The notes under the pieces: model-generated | What the model saw: the letters and a program-made list of their open reading frames with translations, nothing else | Database searches by the model: none | Told to the model about the DNA's origin: nothing | From: Microdochium bolleyi | Taxonomy: Eukaryota > Ascomycota > Sordariomycetes > Xylariales > Microdochiaceae | Assembly (NCBI GenBank): GCA_001566295.1 | Contig: KQ964249.1 | Location: forward strand, 62,001-126,000 | DNA: 64,000 nucleotides | Direction of reading: 5' to 3' | Part shown: positions 57,169-64,000 of the stretch, piece after piece | Numbering within the stretch: position 1 is the first letter of the stretch | How the letters are laid out: every line of letters starts with the position of its first letter | Program-made: the position numbers and the translations under genes

Positions 57169-57912
57169 ATGGAGTGCGCTGTAGAATGCTACTTTACCCA
57201 ACCGAGTCCCGATGTTCCGAACAACCGACTCCCGGTTCTTATCTACAGAAATGTGCTTCCCAGACCCCTTACGGAAGAGACGGCAACGGCCTGCCTGAGC
57301 TCACACAAGTGGGAAAAGAGAGTTTGTCTCCAAACCCCCCTTTCCCCAAGCTCATACATGGAGGGTGTAATTAAAGCCTGTGGCATACGTAGGGCACGTG
57401 GGGTCACATCTCCATCCGGCATTTCCATCCCAATAGCCACGAGTGTTATGGTAAGTCAGAGACACAAAGACCTGGCTTGGTGGCTATAGGCAACTGTAAC
57501 AATGTGATGATACACAGGAGTCTTTCAGGGGTCGTCCACACTGCTTATTGGTGCAATCGACACGGATGTCGGCAGAGGCTGCCAGGTTTCGCTACAGGCC
57601 GGCGATGTGATCGTGCTGCCTGCGGGCACTGCCCACTCCTCGTTGAGCAGCTCCGACGACTACCGCTATATCGGTGTCTACCCCAATGTAAGCGCACTCT
57701 TCTTTCCGTTTGGGCTATAGGTGCTGGCAGGACGTGCTCATGACGCGGTTTGCAAGGGATGTCCGAAATGGACCAACGAAGTAGGCGATAATCCTGCACA
57801 CTCATTCAAGGAGACTGTTCGCCGTGTCGGATTCCCGGAAGAAGATCCTGTGTACGGGATAGATGGACCACTGATGCGGTTGTGGCATCCACTGGTGCTT
57901 GCGAAGCTGTAG
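57169..57912 (+). CDS. Small cupin-domain protein (YjlB-like)
   Basis: Four exons, 57169-57321, 57393-57450, 57518-57687 and 57757-57912, give 178 residues. Joints: SSHKWEKR|GTWGHISIRHFHPNSHECYG|VFQGSSTLLIGAID, then YRYIGVYPN|GCPKWTNEVGDN. The cupin metal motifs are visible: H-x-H-x(n)-E (HFHPNSHECYG) and the second motif GDVIVLPAGTAHSSL, so the metal site appears intact. Family members are single-domain cupins of unassigned substrate. The last intron (69 nt, GTAAGC donor, CTCATGAC branch) ends with AAG; the only upstream TAG in frame would make a 33-nt intron. Terminal block EEDPVYGIDGPLMRLW is family-typical. No single frame covers the gene. Confidence 0.8.
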
Positions 57913-58142
57913 CAGGGGTGTTCTTGTCGTGTCTAGAGACCCAGCGCAAGTCGAGTTCAGGCTATTTCCAGATAAGAAAGACATGGTAGAGAGCCAATTA
58001 CTGCATCTGGTACTGAACAGTACGAGCACGTGATTACATGCCTATACCATATCCTATACAATATCCAGGTACCTGAGCATCATCTCCGTACAGTCCGCAC
58101 TTATTCGTATTCCGCCCGAACCCCCTTCCCCCAACCCAATTG

Positions 58143-60378
58143 TTAGACCGGAACCACCAAGCCATCCAAGTTTCCCGAAGGCCGGCGGCGAGGCAGCGGC
58201 GTGCTCTCGTACAGATAGAAGCTCAGATCAGAATCCGGTCTCGGGATCGTCCGACACGTCTCTGCAGACTCTCGCGCCTCGAACCCCAGCATGTCCGCGG
58301 CGCGGTCCTCCACCCACGACACGCCGCCGGCCCAGTATGAGAACCGCTCCTGGGAGTGGGTCCACTCGTAGTCCTCCCAGCGGTCCTCTGCGAGCGTCTG
58401 CATGTAGTGCAGGGTGCTCCCGGGCCAGATTGCCGAGATCCGACCTGTTTCGTTGGACTTGTCTATATTTTAGATTCAGAAAGATCGTCTTTGTCAGCTC
58501 GGCTCTGTGGACATCGGTCTGATGACAACAGTGATGTTCTCATCCCCCGTTGTTGGGCTAGCCACTTACACCAACTTCGACACGCCCCGGTCCACACCAT
58601 CTGCTTCATAAACTCTTGTGTGTGCACATCAAAGTCGTGTTGAGCGTCACGGCGGACGTCAAAGGAGACAACCTTCTGCCTAATCATCTTGCGAAGTAGT
58701 CGGATAAAGTAGTCGCTCGTCGCGTCCAGCGTACCTAATCGTCCAGCACAACCCGAAGTTAGCAACCGCCGACCAATATCAGCACTGCGGGAGATGTGTT
58801 TCAAGCTTCTGAGCACATACCCATCACACTGCCGTTGGCGATCGGGGTGTTTGGACCAAGGAACATCAGGTAGTTCGGATAGCCGGCTACGCCGGTGCCC
58901 ATGTACGAGACGGGTTCGCGGGCCCATTCGTCCTGCAAGTTGACACCGCCGCGGCCGATGATGGGGAACCGCGGACGGAAGCTGGTGTTGAAGCCGGTGG
59001 CCGCAATGATGACGTCGGCGGGCCGCTCCTCGCGGCTTCCTCCTTCTCCTTCTCGTCCTCCAGCCCGCTTCACGACCACGCCCCGGGGCGTGATGCGCTC
59101 GATGGGCTCAAAGACAGGCTGGACCGTGGGCTCCTGCAGAGCCGCCAGGTACGGCTCGCCGGGGTTGATCCGGCGACAACCGACCTCGAACTTGGGGATC
59201 AGCATCTCCCGGAGCGCCGGGTCGGCGATGAGCGTCTTCATCCGGGCCTCGAGCTGCGCGCGGAGCTCGACCTGCTGCGCCGACCCGCGGCGGAACATGG
59301 CGAAGCTTCCGTTGAAGTGGTCCTCCATCTCCTTGCGCTTGGCGAGGTACGCCGAGTCGTTCCATCGGAACCCTTCCTGCTCCTCGGGGCTGTACTCGTG
59401 GTTTGCACTTTTGGCGTCCGGCGGCGCCGCCACGGGGGGTGTGATCCACGACGGCGTGCGGATGTAGACGTCGACGTGGCCCGCGAGCGGCGCAATCTTG
59501 GGCAGCAGCTGGACGGCGCTGGCGCCGGCGCCGATGACGGCCACGCGCTTGCCCGCCAGGTCGACGCCCGCGTCCCAGGCGGCCGTGTGCAGCCGCGGCC
59601 CGGCGAACGTGTCGTAGCCCTCGATACCGGGCTGGTGTGGGTTGTTGAGGATGCCGCCGGCGTTGACGAGCACGTCATACTCGAGGCTGCCCGGCTCGCC
59701 CGCAATCTCGAGAGCCCACGTGGCGGCTGCATCCGCCCAGCGTGCTGACACGACCTCGCTGCCGTAGCGGACGAACTGCTCCAGGCCGTAGTGCTGGGCC
59801 ACGTGCTTGAAGTACGAATGGATCTCGGTGGACGATGCATAGCTGTCACGTTCATGACAAGTGGTTGTCAGCAAAAGCCGGCACTGTGGTCAATTGTCTC
59901 CAGCAAGGATTGGCAAGTGGCCGACTCACAACTGTGACCACGAGGGGTTGGGAGCGAACGGGAACTGGTAGACATGGCTGGGCACGTCGCAGGCGCAGCC
60001 CGGATATCTGTTCTCGTACCAGGTCCCGCCCAGGTCTGGGTTCTTCTCGTATATCACAAAATCGACATGGTCCTTGAGGTGCTTGCGCAGCTTGTATGCT
60101 GTCGTTTGGTCGTAGTCAGTCTCAACTTCCACGCACACACCTTCTCATCCGTCTCGGTAAGGGAGCAAAGCAGGATGCGTACCAAAAATCAGACCGGAAG
60201 CACTGTGGCAACGGGAAAAGAGCTGTCAGAAGGCATTTCGACAAGGGGATTGTAGGAGCACATGGACTGACCCCGCACCAATGATTGCGATTCGAAGGTG
60301 CCCTGTCCTGGGGCTCGCGTGGCTGGGGGCGGCATGCCCGTGCCCGTGCCCATTGACGTGTGCGGAGCGAATAGTCAT
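58143..60378 (-). CDS. Baeyer-Villiger-type flavin monooxygenase
   Basis: FAD/NADPH enzyme predicted to insert oxygen next to a ketone. Six exons, 60378-60272, 60202-60183, 60098-59930, 59842-58821, 58734-58570 and 58462-58143, give 600 residues. The FAD Rossmann motif GAGASG (34-39) is built from exon 1 and a 20-nt exon 2. LGGTWYENRYPGCACDVPSH follows, then the Baeyer-Villiger fingerprint F-x-G-x3-H-x3-W-D (F178, G180, H184, W188), the NADPH motif VAVIGAGASA, and the terminal KSNETGRISAIWPGSTLHY block. It resembles StcW-type fungal monooxygenases of secondary metabolism. Start: first in-frame ATG after a stop, giving a His/Gly-rich leader (MTIRSAHVNGHGHGH). Divergent to the Zn2Cys6 gene and convergent with the cupin. 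Confidence 0.92.
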
Positions 60379-61043
60379 TGCGAACTCGTGATGGCGATGT
60401 TGGAATGCAGCAGTCGAGCAGATGCCAGGCTCCCAGGAGTGGACAGAGTCTGTCCGTTTTGCTGACTTGCCATGGCTCTTCTGTCGCCCTCGATCTCCAA
60501 AGGCTCAATGGCCGTGCCGCCGGGACGTGCGCTGTAAGCCGGAGCCGGCCCGGCCATCTCGAGGAGGTGCTGGCGGATCACGGATCACGGCCCGGATGGC
60601 GCCGGGCCCACCGCCGGCTGCTCCGTGTGCGGAGAAGGGGGATGCTGGCGGGCATGGGGGACGCGTACTTATCTCCTCACGACGAGCGACCTCGGCACCC
60701 ACAGCCAGGGTCAACGCCAGCGACGGATCCTGGGAAGCCGAGACGATGCCATCGGCGTGGTCGTTCATGCATTGGGTACGCGTAGATTGGAACAAGTGAG
60801 CAGCGAATCATGTAGCACCCGGATGTCAACGCCCAGTTTGCAAGCCAGGATCGGCACTATACGCCTATCGTGGGCGCTTACCCCAACTCTGCCCACGGTT
60901 TCGTGTGGCGCGGCTGAGGTGGAGTCGAGCACCCCCTCTGCCGCCACATCGACATCGCCATTCCTTGTGCAAGCAACGCTCCCATGTCGCGTGCGTGTCG
61001 ACATACCTACAGGTACTTTGGAGGTAGACTGTGACCTGCCGCC
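60379..61043. promoter_or_regulatory. Shared promoter monooxygenase / Zn2Cys6 regulator
   Basis: Divergent 665-bp region. It contains CGGATCACGGATCACGG at 60574-60590, three CGG triplets in direct repeat with 4-bp spacers, and the perfect palindrome CTCCG-TGTG-CGGAG at 60621-60634. Both patterns suit binding by Zn2Cys6 dimers; autoregulation and control of the monooxygenase by the adjacent factor are inferred. Confidence 0.45.
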
Positions 61044-63711
61044 ATGGCAGACTCAAGGCCTGCCAAACGAGCCCGCCAGGCCTGCGAGCCCTGCCGGTGA
61101 GTAAGCGCCAGCACCAGCGCCAGCTTCGAGCCTGCATCTGAAGTTGGAGTCAGCACTGACCGCGCCTGCCCGTGCAGAAGGAAGAAGTCGAAATGCCCTG
61201 GCGAGCGGCCCGACTGTGCCTACTGCGTCCGCCTCGGCCAGACGTGTTACTACGCAGCCCCAGATCCAGACGATGGCCCCGCAGCGGCGCGCAGCCTCAT
61301 GGTAGGCCCCCGATTCGCACCCTTTGGAGCGTAGCCATGCCCTCGCATCCCTGCCACGACACTGACGGCGTGGGCCATCCAGGAAGACCGCATGAACAGC
61401 TTGGAAGGCAAGATGGACATCCTCATACAACAGCTCAGGCACGTTGCCTCACTTGCCGCGCTTACCTCGGGCCTGCCCAACCCAACACTGCCAGGCTTGC
61501 TGATCCTCTGGTCCACTCTAGCACGCCAGCAACGCGAGCCCTGCCTGCCCAGCGACTCCCGTCGCTGGACCAGCCCACTCTGCTCTCGCCAGGGTCCACC
61601 CGAGACCGCCGAGCAAGTGTTACCGCCCACTCCCTGTATGCAAAGAGTCCCGCGTCCGGACCCTCACTTTGGGGTTGTGCCTGTATAGTATAAGAATGCT
61701 AACATGGACCAGCAGCGAGACAGGGTCTGGAGATCACGATGGCTGGAACAATCTGCCCGAGATCTGCCGCATATACTCGCAGTGGTACCACCGGCAGCAA
61801 GTCATCTTGTTCGACCCGGAGAAACTGCCCCTGATCCTCATGAACGGGGCCCGGGAGCTTGTCCTCGCACTCCAGGCCGTCTGTCTGCGCCATGTTTCTG
61901 GATCGTCGATCCGGCGGACCGAGGACAGGATCAACGCCCTCTCGTCCCTCTCCCGCAGGATCGTCATGGAGCGGCTTGCCCGTCTCGAGGTCGAGCTCTC
62001 GACGTTGCAGACTCTGTGTCTCCTCAGCATAGTGGACTTCTCAGGTATAGATAGACCTGGCGTTTGCTTCGTCCCCCTGAGCTGAGTGGCAAATGTCCTG
62101 CCTTGTGGCTGACCCATTGTCGCAGCTGCTAGATATTCGCAAGGAGTATACCACCTGTCACTTGCCGAGTACTTGACGCAGGCTCTTGTCAACTCGAGCA
62201 CCTATACGGGCGCCACTCTTGTGCGCAACGAAGAGCTCAAGAACTGCCTCCGCAGCATCGTCATGCTGCAGAACTTCCAGGGTCCAATCCTTGCCTTGCC
62301 CTCACCACACTTTGCCGCATCAACCTCGACGGCCGGCTTCCTGCCAAGAACGGCCGCCGGCATGGGCACAAGGTCGCCCGTTCACGCGATCCTCGACACG
62401 ATGACGACAAAGAAGGACAGCGATGACATTGTCTCGCTGGTGCTCGACCTCAGCGACGGGTGGCGGCTCGCGCGCAGCTACGCCATGGCCCGGCCCGGCA
62501 GCGACGCGCCGCCGCCGTGGTCGCCGCAGTCCGACTACTCGCGCGTGATGCAGTACCACCTCGAACTCGACAGCCACGCACCCGCCAAGTTCCGCTGGCT
62601 CGCGAACCAGTTCGAGACGTACGAGCCTGAGAGCCTCGAGCAAAACCGCGACTACTGGGCGCCCTGGCTGTGTACGCAGTTTGTCTACGCCGCCATCGCG
62701 AGCCTTATCAACCACCCGTTCCTGCTCTCAATGCGCCTCCGCTACTACCGCTACGCCACGCCACACAGCTTCATCCAGCAGTCATTTGAGCAGATCACGC
62801 GGCACGCCGGCTGGGTATCGCACTTCCTCGATCTCCTCGAGGTCAAGAGCTTCGTCGTATCCGATCCCACCGTGGCCCACTGCGTCGTCGTCTTCGCGAC
62901 GATACACCTCCAGCACCGCTACGTTGCTGACAACGACCTACGTGACAGGGCGTGCCGCGAGTATGACAAATGTTTAAACTTCCTGCGTGGTGTCGGGACC
63001 ACATGGCCCCTTGCACAGACCATGGTGAGCCAGCAACTGAACTCTCCGGAACCGACCAGCATGGCTTACATATAGGGCACACACACGCAGGTGTCGAACC
63101 TGGAAAAGCTACAGTCATCCTTCGAAGGCGCCGCCGCATCTATGACGGCAAGCGCAGACGTGCTGTCGGGGGGGCCGCCGCTGCAGAACGCAAAGGTGGA
63201 CACCCCACTGCTCTGGCAACTGCTCATATACCAGCACGACACGACTGCCGCCAGCGAGGCCGGATTCACGCGAGCGGGGAGCAACAACAGCATCTTTGGA
63301 GACACATTACTGCGGCAATCCTCGCCACGCACCTACGGAGAGACCGTGCCGCGCGGCAGCGGGCAGGGGGGAGAGGAGGCGGGGGCAGGAGGCGATGCCG
63401 GGGAGGAGGAGGATGTCGCCGAGTTCGACCTCATCGGGTCCGCTGGCATCTACGGCCACCGGACAGCGCCGACGCAGACGCCGTTCTACCCGCCGAATCA
63501 GCGCGGGATGCCCCTCGGAAAGGCCGACTACGCCGCGAGCAACTCCATGCACGCCTGGTCGAGCTTCCAGGGCGTCATCATGGCGGGCGGCGACGCCACG
63601 GGGGGCATCGGAGCAGGCGCTGGAGGGCACCATCCCCATGATCTCGCGCTCCTGGCTACGGAATACGGGCGCTCCATCGAGACGTGGTTCGACCTTGACA
63701 TGGTTCCATAG
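61044..63711 (+). CDS. Zn2Cys6 transcription factor, probable cluster regulator
   Basis: Pathway-type regulator of 741 residues in seven exons: 61044-61096, 61178-61301, 61383-61438, 61495-61635, 61713-62044, 62126-63024 and 63091-63711. The zinc cluster at Cys14, 17, 24, 31, 34 and 41 is completed across intron 1 (ARQACEPCR|RKKSKCPGERPDCAYC). A coiled-coil linker follows (EDRMNSLEGKMDILIQQL). The fungal_trans region comes next (NNLPEICRIYSQWYH; DFS|AARYSQGVYHLSLAEYL). A Gly/Glu-rich insert lies near residue 635. Intron 3 (56 nt) seems to start with GC rather than GT; no GT donor keeps the downstream frame. Intron 4 uses GTATGC at 61636; a 39-nt alternative is less likely. Zinc cluster and later exons are firm, exons 3-4 less so. 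Confidence 0.83.
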
Positions 63712-64000
63712 CGAGAGAGAACGAGGAAACGGGCATGTTCTTGTCATGTTCTCTCTTCACTCTCTACATGGGGGGAACGAATAGTTCATGTTCAGCTACC
63801 ATTCTAGCCCTGCGTCCTTGGCCGCGTCGCAGTCCAACTGCCTGCAAAAGTCGACCTCTTCTTCACTCTTGCTGCTCAGGTCGTGCTGTGGCGTGGCGGG
63901 CCACGAGTCCTTACCCGACCGTTTCTCCTCGGCCCTGTGCGACATGACCAGATGCCGAGTGAGCTTCTGGAAATACAATGGGCCCTGTGGGAGGGAAGGT
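63712..64000 (-). CDS. Possible 3' end of a further gene entering from the right edge
   Basis: On the minus strand a frame is open from the edge to a TAG at 63796-63798. It reads QGPLYFQKLTRHLVMSHRAE and ends DCDAAKDAGLEW, about 68 codons with consistently C/G-ending codons and no overlap with another good frame. No domain is recognised. It could be the carboxy end of another cluster gene or chance. The 84 bases between it and the regulator stop would be the convergent 3' UTRs. Confidence 0.3.

Overview
The window is a GC-rich, gene-dense piece of a filamentous ascomycete genome (Pezizomycotina, most likely a Sordariomycete). The signs are many short spliceosomal introns (about 50-150 nt, GTRNGT donors, CTRAC-like branch sites, CAG/TAG acceptors), fungal-only families (Zn2Cys6 regulators, UPF0643, exomer ChAPs protein, fungal-type tRNA ligase, VID24/GID4) and an intron-containing tRNA-Pro. 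I cannot name the species. Gene models were built by hand by joining open frames at splice signals and checking that phases and protein families agree across each junction.

The first 54 kb is mostly conserved housekeeping sequence: HIR3 histone regulator (-, cut by the left edge), BUD7/BCH1-like exomer subunit (+), mitochondrial SAM carrier (+), UPF0643 protein (+), eIF3h (+), S-adenosylhomocysteine hydrolase (-), a Zn2Cys6 factor (-), a 5 kb gene-poor stretch, tRNA-Pro(AGG) (+), AT-rich relic-like DNA, a second Zn2Cys6 factor (-), coatomer beta/SEC26 (-), mago nashi (+), GID4/VID24 (-), TRM11 (-), RNase P subunit RPP40 (+), an ankyrin protein (-), tRNA ligase TRL1 (+), TRP4 (-), mitochondrial ribosomal protein uL10m (+) and a DUF4870-type membrane protein (+). 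Several of these touch methyl metabolism (SAM carrier, SAH hydrolase, TRM11) or tRNA processing (RPP40, TRL1, TRM11, and an intron-bearing tRNA that TRL1 would act on). This looks like ordinary gene neighbourhood rather than an operon-like unit.

From 54.7 kb to the right edge the character changes. An MFS transporter, a small YjlB-type cupin, a Baeyer-Villiger-type flavin monooxygenase and a pathway-type Zn2Cys6 regulator lie in two divergent pairs, possibly followed by another gene running off the edge. This has the layout of a small oxidative catabolic or secondary-metabolite cluster without a backbone synthase in view. Both divergent promoters hold a CGG-N4-CGG motif, and the monooxygenase/regulator promoter also has a perfect CTCCG-N4-CGGAG palindrome. 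This is my best candidate for an undescribed system.

Other points of interest are an apparent one-base frameshift at the HIR3 amino end, an upstream in-frame start in TRL1 that would add a mitochondrial-type presequence, an intron in a Zn2Cys6 gene whose retention still leaves a complete zinc cluster, non-canonical splice sites (two AAG acceptors, one GC donor), a 20-nt microexon and a perfect 83-bp tandem duplication.
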